A DNA stretch of 64,000 bases from Acinetobacter sp. HR7 (GTDB lineage Bacteria > Pseudomonadota > Gammaproteobacteria > Pseudomonadales > Moraxellaceae). A program made the translations under genes and the position numbers. The notes beneath the pieces are model-generated. The model worked only from the letters and a program-made list of their open reading frames with translations, made no database searches and was not told the DNA's origin. Shown piece by piece: positions 9,598-18,869 of this stretch. Location: contig NZ_JPQO01000167.1 of assembly GCF_000773685.1 (NCBI RefSeq), forward strand, positions 1 through 64,000. Reading direction: 5' to 3'. Position 1 is the first letter of the stretch. The number at the start of each line of letters is the position of its first letter.

Positions 9598-10236
9598 ATG
9601 TCGACTGAGAACAGCAGCACTACAGTTGCAGAGGAAATTCCGAACCTATTGATTACACCAAATGCGCAAGAGTATTTGAAAGAATTGCTGGAAAAGCAAA
9701 ACACGCCGGGCATTGGTGTGCGTATTTTCGTGGAAAATCCTGGTACTCCGCGCGCTGAATGTTGCATGGCTTATAGTGCACCGGATGAAGTTGTACCGAC
9801 AGACTACAAACAGGAATATCCAGATTTTCCTGCATACATCGATACACCGTCAATTCCTTACTTGCTGGATGCCGTGATTGATTACAACAAAGACCGTTTT
9901 GGTGGTCAGCTGACTTTCCGTGCGCCAAACTCTAAAGTGCCACGTGTGGGTCCAGATGCATCTGTAGAAGAGCGGATCACTTATGTGCTTCAGGCAGAAA
10001 TTAACCCAGGTCTGGCAGGTCACGGTGGTAACTGTGCACTGGTAGAAGTGATTGAAGATGAAGAACATGGTCTGACAGCAGTTCTGAAATTCGGTGGCGG
10101 TTGCCAAGGCTGTTCAGCAATTGATGTAACGCTGAAACAGGGTGTAGAAACCACGCTGAAACAGCATATTCCAGAACTGGCACGTGTAGTGGACCAAACT
10201 GACCACAGCCAGGCTGAAGGTGCTTACTTCAAATAA
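9598..10236 (+). CDS. nfuA: Fe-S biogenesis protein NfuA
   Basis: This cytoplasmic carrier delivers [4Fe-4S] clusters to client enzymes. The 212 residues show the NfuA layout: an N-terminal degenerate A-type scaffold domain (about 20-115) and a C-terminal Nfu domain with the cluster-binding CxxC in GGGCQGCSAIDVTLKQG. The start ATG 9598 has GAGGAAA upstream. It is monocistronic and ends at a strong terminator shared with the convergent gene. Confidence 0.96.
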   Translation: MSTENSSTTVAEEIPNLLITPNAQEYLKELLEKQNTPGIGVRIFVENPGTPRAECCMAYSAPDEVVPTDYKQEYPDFPAYIDTPSIPYLLDAVIDYNKDRFGGQLTFRAPNSKVPRVGPDASVEERITYVLQAEINPGLAGHGGNCALVEVIEDEEHGLTAVLKFGGGCQGCSAIDVTLKQGVETTLKQHIPELARVVDQTDHSQAEGAYFK

Positions 10237-10261
10237 GTCTTCAATCAAATTGAGCTTATGA

Positions 10262-10291
10262 AAAAAGACCCCGAATGTTCGGGGTCTTTTT
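10262..10291. terminator. Bidirectional intrinsic terminator after nfuA
   Basis: AAAAAGACCCCGA and its complement form a long stem around atgt, with T-tracts on both strands. It serves nfuA and the convergent hypothetical gene, whose stop codon it abuts. Confidence 0.9.
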
Positions 10292-11299
10292 TTATGCTTC
10301 GATTTTTAAAATTTTTAACGTACTTTTTGAATAATAGAATTTTTCCAGATAGCTACGGGCACGCTCACGTAAATGACCTTGTGAAATCATCTGCTGAATC
10401 ACAGGAACCAATAATTCATTTAGTTCCTGCTGAATCAGAGATTCGTCAATATTCAGATCACGCAGCATTGAGTCAAAAGTATGATCCTGATTACGTACAT
10501 ACCAGGCATGCACGCCGTCATGTAATTGCTGCTGCAGATAATCAGTCTGGCGGATATGGTCCCAGATTTCATGACCCAGATTCACGGTCTGGTTCAGATC
10601 CTGCACTTCAATATAATTTTTCAGTACTGATAACGGCATATCCTTGATTTTATGCCAGAGATTTGCCTGAAAATGATACAGTTTCTCATCATCAAAATGC
10701 TGGTTCAGGATATTTTCACTCAGCTGACCCAGCTTCAGGATATTCTTTTGCAGGTACTTGCTGATGGCATTGTCCAGACTGCTATCGGTGACATTTTCCA
10801 GTACCGATTTGCCCATTTTCATAAAGCGGGAAACACCCGGAACACTTTTCGCAATCATTGAATTGTCCAGATAATCCTGAATCGAATGCTGGATCAATTG
10901 GCTGATCATGGCAGAGAAAGCAGGATTATTCACGATGCGTTTGATCAGGCGTTGGCGGTGACTACTTTTACTCGCCACATACTGGGCAATCTTGTCGATG
11001 GTCATGACCGGAATCACATCAGAAATCTTGGTCGTGTCATTTGCCGGATGTACCAGTGCAAAACGGATATGTTCGGCAATCTGTTCGATTAGAAAAGAGC
11101 TTGCTGCTGTGCCTAAGATTTGCTTTTGTAGCAGCTGGTTAATCTGGGCTGGGTTCCACAGATCTTTCAGTGTCTGTTTACGAAACCAGAGATAGAATGC
11201 CTGAAACTCTTGCTGAATGGTTTCAGATTGAGCAAAGGACTGATCGAGAAAATCAAGTTGAGCATCAATCAATTGCTCAATCATTTGGTGTTTCTGCAT
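10292..11299 (-). CDS. Conserved hypothetical protein, helical
   Basis: This 335-residue protein is unrecognised. It is hydrophilic, rich in Q, L, I and K, predicted almost all alpha-helical, and has no signal peptide or membrane segment. It starts 14 nt after the lipase-like gene stops, so the two are probably cotranscribed, hydrolase first. The start has no clear Shine-Dalgarno, which would fit translational coupling. The pairing suggests a cytoplasmic partner or regulator of lipid or envelope functions, but nothing in the sequence proves that. Confidence 0.8.
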   Translation of the reverse strand: MQKHQMIEQLIDAQLDFLDQSFAQSETIQQEFQAFYLWFRKQTLKDLWNPAQINQLLQKQILGTAASSFLIEQIAEHIRFALVHPANDTTKISDVIPVMTIDKIAQYVASKSSHRQRLIKRIVNNPAFSAMISQLIQHSIQDYLDNSMIAKSVPGVSRFMKMGKSVLENVTDSSLDNAISKYLQKNILKLGQLSENILNQHFDDEKLYHFQANLWHKIKDMPLSVLKNYIEVQDLNQTVNLGHEIWDHIRQTDYLQQQLHDGVHAWYVRNQDHTFDSMLRDLNIDESLIQQELNELLVPVIQQMISQGHLRERARSYLEKFYYSKSTLKILKIEA

Positions 11300-11313
11300 A
11301 GTTATTCTAAAAC

Positions 11314-12351
11314 TTAATTTAAAGGAATGAGTTTATCAGCAAGCGGATTTTTAAGTGTCTGTGTCTTTGCAAGGAAAGGTAAATAATACTGTGCCACCTG
11401 TTGGTCTGCTTCCAGTAACGGCACGTGACCGACATTATTCAGAATAATCGGTGTTTCAGCCCGTTTTAATAAAGAATGCAGTTCCTTGGCAACTTCGACG
11501 TTTATAATACGATCTTGCTTGCCCCAGAGAATTAAAGTTGGTGCTTCTACATTACGGGTTAAGCGGGCAAAAGTCTCTGGCGTATAGATGCGGCTTAGCA
11601 TGACAATCTGGTCAATGGTTTTGCTGGTTTTGTCCGCTTGTGAAATCAGCAGTTTTTCCTGTGCTTGTACCAGTTTGTCGGGCAAGGCAGGTGGATGCTG
11701 CATCAATTTATGCCGCACATCATCCAGATCGCCCGGTTTATTCACGATCAGATTTTTTAAAGCATGCGGATCACGAGTATATGGAGTATTGGCCTGTTTA
11801 TAGATGCCGGCACTATTGATGAGAAACAGGCTTTGCGTATCAAAAGGGTATTGAGCGGCATAGACAGTGGCAATAGAACCGCCCAGAGAATGACCTGCCA
11901 CATGCAGATTTTTCTCAACTTTTAAGGCTTCCAGAAACTGGCGCAGCTGTGAGGTGACATTCGGTACGGAAAAATCAAAGTCCTCAGGTGTTCTGGTATC
12001 GCCATTATTCGGCAGGTCTGGAATGATGACATGATAATAAGGAGTCAGAAACTGTGCGACACGATTCCAATGATCTTTGGTGCCGGCCAGACCGTGAATC
12101 AGTACAATAGAAGGTCGGTTTTTACTGCCACCTTCATTATAACTCCAGGTAATTTCCCCAACTTTGATGCTTTTATTTTGCAAGCCTGCTTGGGTGCGTT
12201 GCTGGAATAAATATTGATTTAAGATATTGCTCGAAGTCTGAGCACGAGCAGGTGAAAAGACCTGGGCCTGACTCATTGTACTAATAGTTGAAGTGACAGC
12301 TAGGGCAAGCGCGCACAGTAATTTTGAGCGTTTTATTGGTGTTTTTATCAT
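11314..12351 (-). CDS. Exported alpha/beta-hydrolase (lipase/esterase-like)
   Basis: A serine hydrolase with an N-terminal signal peptide (MIKTPIKRSKLLCALALAV... to about residue 30). It has the oxyanion motif HGLAGT, the nucleophile elbow GHSLGGS, the acid in LWGKQDRI and the histidine in NNVGHVPLLEA, so the triad is complete. The frame is open 13 codons further upstream, to 12390. I chose ATG 12351 because it puts the signal peptide at the N-terminus and has GGA at suitable distance. It probably acts on an ester or lipid in the periplasm or outside. The substrate is unknown. Confidence 0.88.
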   Translation of the reverse strand: MIKTPIKRSKLLCALALAVTSTISTMSQAQVFSPARAQTSSNILNQYLFQQRTQAGLQNKSIKVGEITWSYNEGGSKNRPSIVLIHGLAGTKDHWNRVAQFLTPYYHVIIPDLPNNGDTRTPEDFDFSVPNVTSQLRQFLEALKVEKNLHVAGHSLGGSIATVYAAQYPFDTQSLFLINSAGIYKQANTPYTRDPHALKNLIVNKPGDLDDVRHKLMQHPPALPDKLVQAQEKLLISQADKTSKTIDQIVMLSRIYTPETFARLTRNVEAPTLILWGKQDRIINVEVAKELHSLLKRAETPIILNNVGHVPLLEADQQVAQYYLPFLAKTQTLKNPLADKLIPLN

Positions 12352-12659
12352 GGCTACAATTCCGTGTATTGCATCAGGTGCACTGCTCAAAGATCGTTAT
12401 GAATCACAAAGTAAATAGAACTTTTGGGTGAAAACGATGATGTGTTTTCTATTGTAAATTATTGTGAACCAATGTCACGAATTTCTTATACAGTTGTCTA
12501 GAAAAAATCCGGTTTTCATGTGAAGTATGCTAGGAAATGGCAAGAAAACTGTGAACTATCCGAAAAGATAGAAATTTGCACAAGTTCTTTTTTTGCAAGT
12601 GACATTCCCATATCAGGGGATTAAGATATTGCAACTTAAAACAATGGTGGTAAACAGGA

Positions 12660-13274
12660 ATGCTCACAGCTCAGGAAGCGATCGAACGTCTAAAAAAAGG
12701 TAACCAGCGCTTTGTTAATGGTGAAACACAGCATTTAAAATTATTATCGCATCAAGAACGTGCGGAAATGGCAGAAAGTCAGGAACCGTTTGCGATTATT
12801 TTAGGCTGTTCAGATTCGCGTGTACCTGCGGAAATGATCTTTGACCAAGGTTTGGGCGACCTGTTCGTGATTCGTGTTGCGGGTAACATTGTGGCGCCGT
12901 CTCAGGTCGGTAGTGTGGAATTCGCGGCAGAAAGCTTTGGCTGCCCTGTGGTCATCGTACTTGGTCATACCCACTGTGGTGCGATTCATTCAACCATTGA
13001 AGCACTGACTAATCCGGCAACTCCACCGTCAGCAAACCTAATGTCAATTGTGAATCGTGTTCGTCCATCGGTTGAAATCCTGATGCAGACTGAACTGAAA
13101 GATGACTTAAACAAACTGTCTCGACATGCAGTAAAATCTAACGTCTTTGCATCTGTAAACCAGTTGCGTCATGGGTCTGCCGTACTAGAGAACCTGATTC
13201 TGCAAGGTAAACTGCAAGTGATTGGTGCAGAATATTCACTGGAAACAGGTGAAGTCACTTTTTTTGACTTCTGA
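12660..13274 (+). CDS. can: Beta-class carbonic anhydrase
   Basis: This enzyme interconverts CO2 and bicarbonate for carboxylation reactions. The 204 residues carry the zinc ligands C50, H103 and C106 and the D52-R54 dyad (CSDSRVP, GHTHCGA), the hallmark of the beta class. It is cytoplasmic and monocistronic. The stop is followed by an 8-bp hairpin (ATCAGATT 13274-13281 with AATCTGAT 13286-13293) and then a shared terminator. The gap at 12391-12659 upstream is AT-rich and should hold the divergent promoters, none of which I can place firmly. Confidence 0.95.
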   Translation: MLTAQEAIERLKKGNQRFVNGETQHLKLLSHQERAEMAESQEPFAIILGCSDSRVPAEMIFDQGLGDLFVIRVAGNIVAPSQVGSVEFAAESFGCPVVIVLGHTHCGAIHSTIEALTNPATPPSANLMSIVNRVRPSVEILMQTELKDDLNKLSRHAVKSNVFASVNQLRHGSAVLENLILQGKLQVIGAEYSLETGEVTFFDF

Positions 13275-13299
13275 TCAGATTCTGTAATCTGATTGAATT

Positions 13300-13323
13300 A
13301 AAGGCGCCTTAGAGGGCGCCTTT
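13300..13323. terminator. Shared terminator between can and tesA
   Basis: AAAGGCGCC (13300-13308) pairs with GGCGCCTTT (13315-13323). The tesA stop codon lies in the loop, so the end of tesA and its terminator overlap. Confidence 0.75.
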
Positions 13324-13944
13324 AATGTATGGGTAAGCATTATTTAACAGAATGTTTTGCGCCTTGGCATTGGGATGGATCATATCCTGTTGCATCAGGT
13401 CTTTATTACCCGCCACGCCATTTAGGAAAAATGGCAGTAATTTCACTTTATATTGCTGGCTCACTACCTTGTAGTTGTTTTCAAAGGCTTTGCTATAGCT
13501 CTGGCCATAATTGGGTGGCATTTTCATGCCAAATAAAATGACTTTTGCCTTTGCTTTCTGGCTTTGCTGGACCAGACTGGCGAGATTTTTCTGAATCATT
13601 TGTGGCGGCTGACCACGCAGACCATCATTTCCCCCTAATTCAATCACCACTACATGCGGCTTATGCGTTTGTAGCAATTTAGGCAGACGTGCCAAGGCAC
13701 CGCTGGTAGTTTCGCCGCTGACACTTGCATTGACCACTTTATGCTGTTTCGGATACTGTTGGTCTAAACGTTTTTGCAACAGATGAACCCAACCCTGTTC
13801 AGGTTGAATACCATAACCCGCACTTAAGCTGTCACCCAGAATCATAATCGTCTTTGCTGAAACCAGAACAGGCATCAGGCACAGGCTGAAAAGCGCTAAG
13901 CTGCGGAATAAATAAGACTTTAGAATTCGAATATTAAGACGCAT
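13309..13944 (-). CDS. tesA: Multifunctional thioesterase I / lysophospholipase L1 / arylesterase
   Basis: A periplasmic SGNH hydrolase that cleaves acyl-thioesters and lysophospholipids. Block I GDSLSAGYG follows directly after the signal peptide, ELGGNDGLRG supplies Gly and Asn of the oxyanion hole, and DMIHPNAKAQ gives the Asp-His pair. The frame opens upstream to 14031, but only ATG 13944 (MRLNIRILKSYLF) places a signal peptide first. It is divergent from the ABC exporter pair, the same arrangement as tesA-ybbAP in E. coli. The two start codons are only about 40 bp apart. Confidence 0.94.
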   Translation of the reverse strand: MRLNIRILKSYLFRSLALFSLCLMPVLVSAKTIMILGDSLSAGYGIQPEQGWVHLLQKRLDQQYPKQHKVVNASVSGETTSGALARLPKLLQTHKPHVVVIELGGNDGLRGQPPQMIQKNLASLVQQSQKAKAKVILFGMKMPPNYGQSYSKAFENNYKVVSQQYKVKLLPFFLNGVAGNKDLMQQDMIHPNAKAQNILLNNAYPYIKGAL

Positions 13945-13983
13945 AGGACAAGTATGATTCAAGACCGCCAAGGAAGCTCCATC

Positions 13984-14679
13984 ATGCCACAGCCCATCAT
14001 TTCTGCTCAACAATTGACACAAAAGATACAACTATCACAAAAACAGTTGACGATTTTTGAGAATCTGAATCTGGAAATTCAGGCCGGTGAGCAGGTGGCG
14101 ATTACTGGACGATCGGGCTCTGGAAAATCGACTTTACTGGGTATTCTGGCTACCCTCGATCAGACCAGTTCCGGGCAGCTACAGGTTTGTGGTGAATCAA
14201 TTACCAAGCTGAATGAAGAACAGCGGGCCAAGGTCCGGCTGGAGAATATCGGTTTTGTATTTCAGTCCTTTCAGCTGTTGCCGCATCTGACTGCGCTGGA
14301 AAATGTCATGTTACCGTTACGACTGCAACCAAACTTTAACTATGCCGAAGCCGAACAAAAAGCTTTGAATCTGTTAAAGCGAGTTGGGTTAGACCGTCAG
14401 GCACAGCAAACGCCAAAAGTCTTATCGGGTGGGGAGCAGCAACGTGTCGCGATTGCCCGGGCTTTGGTCAGTGAACCAAAAATCATTTTTGCTGATGAAC
14501 CGACCGGCAATCTGGATGGGGAAACCGCGCAGGAAATTGAACAGCTGTTATTTCAGTTAAACCGAGAACTCGGCACAACGTTGGTCTTGGTCACGCATGA
14601 CCAGCAACTGGCCCAACAATGCCAGCGCCATTTTGAATTGAGCAATGGTCAATTAACTGAACATGTAAATGGAGGATGA
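13984..14679 (+). CDS. ybbA: ABC transporter ATP-binding protein, YbbA/LolD type
   Basis: The ATPase subunit of a type VII (MacB/FtsX-like) ABC system. It shows Walker [10 protein letters not shown], signature [15 protein letters not shown], Walker [13 protein letters not shown] and the switch His in LVTHD. Two starts are possible: ATG 13954 (AGGA 5 nt upstream) and ATG 13984 (AAGGA about 9 nt upstream). I chose 13984 because the protein then begins close to the family consensus. The stop overlaps the ribosome site of the permease gene, so the two are translationally coupled. Neighbouring tesA suggests a link to lipid or lipoprotein handling. Confidence 0.92.
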   Translation: MPQPIISAQQLTQKIQLSQKQLTIFENLNLEIQAGEQVAITGRSGSGKSTLLGILATLDQTSSGQLQVCGESITKLNEEQRAKVRLENIGFVFQSFQLLPHLTALENVMLPLRLQPNFNYAEAEQKALNLLKRVGLDRQAQQTPKVLSGGEQQRVAIARALVSEPKIIFADEPTGNLDGETAQEIEQLLFQLNRELGTTLVLVTHDQQLAQQCQRHFELSNGQLTEHVNGG

Positions 14680-14680
14680 T

Positions 14681-17155
14681 ATGCATCTCTTCCGACCTTT
14701 ACTGACTCAAAGCTTTAAGACCACCGGTATTTATCTGTTGATTATTGCCCTGACTTTGGCGATCAGTGCCACAACAGCCCTCAAGTTTAGTAATGAGCAG
14801 ATTCAGAATGCGGTAGCTCTACAGGCGGCGGAAATTCTGGCTGGGGATTTGCAGCTTAGCAACAATGAACCGATTGAAGATCGCTGGCGGGATAAAGCAG
14901 ATCAGCTGGGCTTGCAGCAATCTGAAGTCACCGTATTTGGCAGTATGGCGCATACCAATGATGAATTTGTCATGGTCAATGTCAAAGCCATTGATTCAGC
15001 TTTTCCCTTACGTGGTGAGCTCCGTGTTAAACCTGCAGCAAAACAGATTCAGCCGGGTGAAATCTGGCTGAGTCAACGCGCCCTGGATTTGTTGAAAGTC
15101 CAAGTAGGGGATCAGGTCAATATTGCCGACGCTGCGTTTAAGATCACCGCAGTGATTGATTATGACTCCAATCAGGAACTAGGCTTTTCCGGTTTTTCTC
15201 CAACCGTGATTATTTCTCAGGCTGATATAGCCAGAACCAATGCGATTCAGGTTGGTAGCCGGATTGATTACCGTTTGTTGATGGCAGGTGAGCCAGAAAG
15301 CATTAAAGCCTATCAGAAAGATTTTAAAAAAATTATCAAACCTGAATCGGATTCCGATGCGGATCAAGAGCAGTTTGAAGAGCAGAACAGCCTGCGTCTC
15401 AGAAATGCCAATGAAAGCAATACCCGCTTGATGAAGCCGATTGCCAATCTGGATACTTTCCTGCAATTAGCCAATATCCTCACCATTCTGCTGTGTGGTA
15501 TTGCGATCGCCTTAACTGCACAGCGTTATGTGCAGCAGAATCAGGATCATATTGCCCTGATGCGTTGTATCGGCGCGACCCGGAATCAGATTCTAGCAGC
15601 TTATCTAGCCTTACTTGGATTAGTGCTAGTGATTGCGATGCTGATTGGGGCCATCGTTGGGGTGAGTCTAGGTTATGGATTGCTGCAACTGATGTTGCAG
15701 CTGATTCCAAACCTGAAACTGGAATTTTCTGCGGCAGCGATGCTGTTAGGACCTTTGCCAATCGCCATGCTGACCAGCGCCGTGGTGTTACTGGGTTTTG
15801 TAATGCCAAGCTTATGGCAGTTGCTGAACACACCACCCATCCGTGTCATCCGTCAGGAAGAAAAATCGGTACATTCCATGCTGTGGATGCTGGTCTGTGG
15901 TACTGTCAGCCTGATCATTTTCAGTATTGTGCTGACAGAGAATATCGTGCTGACGGCTTGGGTGATTGGCGCGATTATTTTGCTCTGTGCCGCGCTGTAC
16001 CTGACGGTTTGGGGCTTATTGAAAGTTTTACGTAATTCCAAGTCTCGAATTTCAGCTTATGTCCGAACGCCCTATCAGACTGCTTTACAGATTACCGCTT
16101 TGGCTCTCGGTTTAAGTTTGATTACGGTGCTGGCCGTGTTACGAACCGATCTGCTGGAGCGCTGGCAGCAGCAGTTGCCGGAAGGGACACCGAACCAGTT
16201 TGTTTATGGCTTGCCACCTTTTGAAATGCCCGCATTCAAGGCACAAGTAGAAGAAAATGGATGGAAAAGTACGCCTCTGTATCCCAACATTCGCGGTCGA
16301 TTGATTGCTAAAAATGATCAGCCATTTCCAGCTGAGTTGATCAAAAAGAGCAATACGTTGCGTCGGGAATTGAATCTGACCCAGACTGATCGCTATCCGC
16401 AAGATAATGTGATTGTCAGTGGTCAGGCTGAACTCAAACAGCCGGGAGAAGTGTCAGTTGAAGCAGCGACTGCGGAAGAGCTGGGGATCAAGATTGATGA
16501 CAAGCTGACCTTTAGTCTGCCTGAAGGTCCACTGGAAGCCAAAGTGGTGAACCTGCGTAGTGTGGAGTGGGAGAGTTTTAGCCCAAATTTCTTCTTTATC
16601 TTTACACCGAATACCATGGACGCTAATGCTGGCAGTTATCTGGGGAGTTTCTATGTGCCGGAACAGGAACGGCCGAAACTGGTGCAGTTGATCCAGCAAT
16701 TTTCAAATACCGTATTTATTGACGTGACATTGATCCTGAACGAGATCAAACGTATTGTGAATGTGCTGGTACAGATTGTCACTGTACTGGCACTACTGGT
16801 CAGTGTTTCTGGGGTGCTGGTGTTGATTGCCTGCCTGAATTTACTGATGGATGAACGCAAGCGGGAAGTGGCCTTGCTGCGTTCTTTTGGCAGTTCCAAG
16901 CAGAAACTGAAAACTATGCTTAGTCTGGAAATTGGTTTTATTGGACTGTGTGCTGGTATCGTATCTTGCTTGTTTGCGGAAGTGATTAGTGCAGTGGCGA
17001 GCTATCGTATGGAATTGCCGATTCAGCCACATTGGGAAATCTGGGTAATTCTGCCGATCTTTATGACGCTGTTATGTGCCTTGATTGGACGTTATCGACT
17101 GAGTTATCTCAGTGAAATTCCCCCGTTGCAAAGCCTGCGAGAATTAAACCAATAA
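14681..17155 (+). CDS. ybbP: ABC transporter permease, FtsX/MacB-like (YbbP type)
   Basis: This is an 824-residue inner-membrane permease. One N-terminal helix and a large periplasmic domain are followed by FtsX-type helices (about 255-400), then a second periplasmic domain and a second set of helices at about 690-810. The duplicated layout is typical of YbbP. ATG 14681 is preferred over 14669 because GGAGG lies 5 nt upstream, and it begins 1 nt after the ybbA stop. The partner is ybbA. Such pairs move or extract lipids or lipoproteins or act mechanically rather than as importers, but the substrate is unknown here. Confidence 0.93.
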   Translation: MHLFRPLLTQSFKTTGIYLLIIALTLAISATTALKFSNEQIQNAVALQAAEILAGDLQLSNNEPIEDRWRDKADQLGLQQSEVTVFGSMAHTNDEFVMVNVKAIDSAFPLRGELRVKPAAKQIQPGEIWLSQRALDLLKVQVGDQVNIADAAFKITAVIDYDSNQELGFSGFSPTVIISQADIARTNAIQVGSRIDYRLLMAGEPESIKAYQKDFKKIIKPESDSDADQEQFEEQNSLRLRNANESNTRLMKPIANLDTFLQLANILTILLCGIAIALTAQRYVQQNQDHIALMRCIGATRNQILAAYLALLGLVLVIAMLIGAIVGVSLGYGLLQLMLQLIPNLKLEFSAAAMLLGPLPIAMLTSAVVLLGFVMPSLWQLLNTPPIRVIRQEEKSVHSMLWMLVCGTVSLIIFSIVLTENIVLTAWVIGAIILLCAALYLTVWGLLKVLRNSKSRISAYVRTPYQTALQITALALGLSLITVLAVLRTDLLERWQQQLPEGTPNQFVYGLPPFEMPAFKAQVEENGWKSTPLYPNIRGRLIAKNDQPFPAELIKKSNTLRRELNLTQTDRYPQDNVIVSGQAELKQPGEVSVEAATAEELGIKIDDKLTFSLPEGPLEAKVVNLRSVEWESFSPNFFFIFTPNTMDANAGSYLGSFYVPEQERPKLVQLIQQFSNTVFIDVTLILNEIKRIVNVLVQIVTVLALLVSVSGVLVLIACLNLLMDERKREVALLRSFGSSKQKLKTMLSLEIGFIGLCAGIVSCLFAEVISAVASYRMELPIQPHWEIWVILPIFMTLLCALIGRYRLSYLSEIPPLQSLRELNQ

Positions 17156-17174
17156 GAAATTGATGATACCTAAA

Positions 17175-17993
17175 TTAGATGTTCAGTTGCTTACGCATCA
17201 TCTCCAGTACTTCTTCCCAGAGCGGCTGAATTGGTTCAAGCAGTTTAAGGTTGTATTGATACATGAAATAGCAGGCTGCAAAGGCGGCAAGCAGGGCGAT
17301 GAAATTAATGATTGCCGGCTTATGTAGTCTTTGCCCGGCATACCAAAGGGCTGCAAGTACCGCACCCATGATCATGCCGCCGATATGCGCGGCATTATTA
17401 ATGCCGGCAATCATAAAGCCCATAAACAGGTTGATGCCCATCACCATCAGCAGGGTCTTTTTATCCAGAATAAAACGCTGACGGGGTAAAATGGGCAGAA
17501 TAGAAATAATGGTCAATGCGCCACCGAGTCCCATCACGGCACCGGAAGCACCGGCACTGACGCGTGGAAACAGTTCCGGATTGGCGACACCACCTTCAAT
17601 TAGCGCATAAGTATCCTGAATGCTCATATAGCCACTCAGTAGACTTCCCATCAGCCCGGCACAGAGATACAGACCAACGAAATAGGCTCGCCCCAGCATC
17701 TGCTCGGCGACACTACCAAAGATATACAGCGCCCACATGTTCAACATCAAGTGAATCAGACCAAAATGAAAAAACATGCTGCTAAATACGCGAATGGGTT
17801 CCGCCAGATAAGTCAAAGGTGCATAATCAGCTCCCCAACGAATGGCGTCTTGCGTACTTGGATGGCTGGCATCGGTGCCGGTCAGAATCTGCCAGACAAA
17901 TAATCCGACATTCACAGCAATCAACAGGGCAGTGAACCACCAGGCGTGGACGTCCAGTTTACGGTGAATGGAAGGCGGTGCGTATTCAGACAT
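17175..17993 (-). CDS. Rhomboid-family intramembrane serine protease
   Basis: A 272-residue polytopic membrane protein. The catalytic serine is in GASGAVMG (S150) and the catalytic histidine in AAHIGGMIMG (H203). HLMLNMWALYIFG matches the conserved helix 2. It differs strongly from the rhomboid at 8820-9482 and has an N-terminal cytoplasmic tail of about 17 residues. It is convergent with the ABC permease (19 nt between the stops) and divergent from mtgA. Confidence 0.93.
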   Translation of the reverse strand: MSEYAPPSIHRKLDVHAWWFTALLIAVNVGLFVWQILTGTDASHPSTQDAIRWGADYAPLTYLAEPIRVFSSMFFHFGLIHLMLNMWALYIFGSVAEQMLGRAYFVGLYLCAGLMGSLLSGYMSIQDTYALIEGGVANPELFPRVSAGASGAVMGLGGALTIISILPILPRQRFILDKKTLLMVMGINLFMGFMIAGINNAAHIGGMIMGAVLAALWYAGQRLHKPAIINFIALLAAFAACYFMYQYNLKLLEPIQPLWEEVLEMMRKQLNI

Positions 17994-18069
17994 GCTATTC
18001 TTGTGCTGTATTTATCTTTCCGACAAGCTTAACACGAAAAATTGACATCTTCAGGAGTAACACACTGAC

Positions 18070-18744
18070 ATGAAAGCTTTTCTGATCCGAATCTTCCTGC
18101 TGTTGTTCAGTGTGTTTCTATGTATCCAGCTCTGGATTTTTGCCTCTCTGGCCTGGTGGCGTTTCAAGCCGGTGGATACTACCATGATGATGCGTCTGGA
18201 TTACTGGAGTGAGCCAGCCGTACCGATCAAACACCAGTGGCGTCCTTATGACGAGATCAGTACCAACCTGAAAAAGGCGGTGGTCACCGCTGAAGATGGC
18301 AAGTTTATGCATCACCACGGTTTTGACTGGGAAGGGATTCAGACCGCATTGAGTAAGAATAAAGAGCAAGGCAAGGTCGTAGCAGGTGGTTCGACCATTT
18401 CCCAGCAGCTGGCGAAAAACCTGTTCCTGTTTAACAAGCGTTCTTTTTTGCGTAAGGGTCAGGAAGTCATTGCCACCTGGATGATGGAACGGATGTGGTC
18501 AAAAGAGCGTATTCTGGAAGTGTATTTAAACTCGATTGAGTTCGGACATCATGTCTATGGAGCAGAAGCCGCAGCCAAACACTATTTCGGCAAGACTTCA
18601 GAAAGCCTGACCAAAGATGAAGCGATTTTTCTGGCAGCCATCCTGACCAATCCGAAATATTTCGAAGAACATCGTCATGCCTCTGCGCTCAAGGCACGTA
18701 AGCACATGATTCGCCGCTATATGCGTTATGCGGAAATTCCTTAA
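18070..18744 (+). CDS. mtgA: Monofunctional peptidoglycan glycosyltransferase
   Basis: This enzyme polymerises lipid II into glycan strands. It has a single N-terminal membrane anchor (about 5-28) and a GT51 domain with [14 protein letters not shown] (catalytic Glu), [14 protein letters not shown], and the second Glu region [13 protein letters not shown]. The 224 residues match the family. It is monocistronic, with a terminator just downstream. Confidence 0.96.
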   Translation: MKAFLIRIFLLLFSVFLCIQLWIFASLAWWRFKPVDTTMMMRLDYWSEPAVPIKHQWRPYDEISTNLKKAVVTAEDGKFMHHHGFDWEGIQTALSKNKEQGKVVAGGSTISQQLAKNLFLFNKRSFLRKGQEVIATWMMERMWSKERILEVYLNSIEFGHHVYGAEAAAKHYFGKTSESLTKDEAIFLAAILTNPKYFEEHRHASALKARKHMIRRYMRYAEIP

Positions 18745-18773
18745 GGGAAATATTGTTATAAATATTCACCATC

Positions 18774-18799
18774 AAGCCCGAGAAATCGGGCTTTTTTTA
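18774..18799 (+). terminator. Terminator of mtgA
   Basis: AAGCCCGA (18774-18781) pairs with TCGGGCTT (18786-18793), followed by a run of T. Confidence 0.88.
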
Positions 18800-18869
18800 T
18801 GAAAATGTCATAAATTTAAAGCATACTGATAGTAATGAATGAAGACTTTAAAATTTATATAGGTTCGAT

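Noticed and set aside
18805-18822. Possible Pho box before ppk1 (ATGTCAT followed by AT-rich DNA)
   Set aside because: Only the first half-site fits. The second repeat is absent (about 12 of 18 positions), which is near background in AT-rich DNA.
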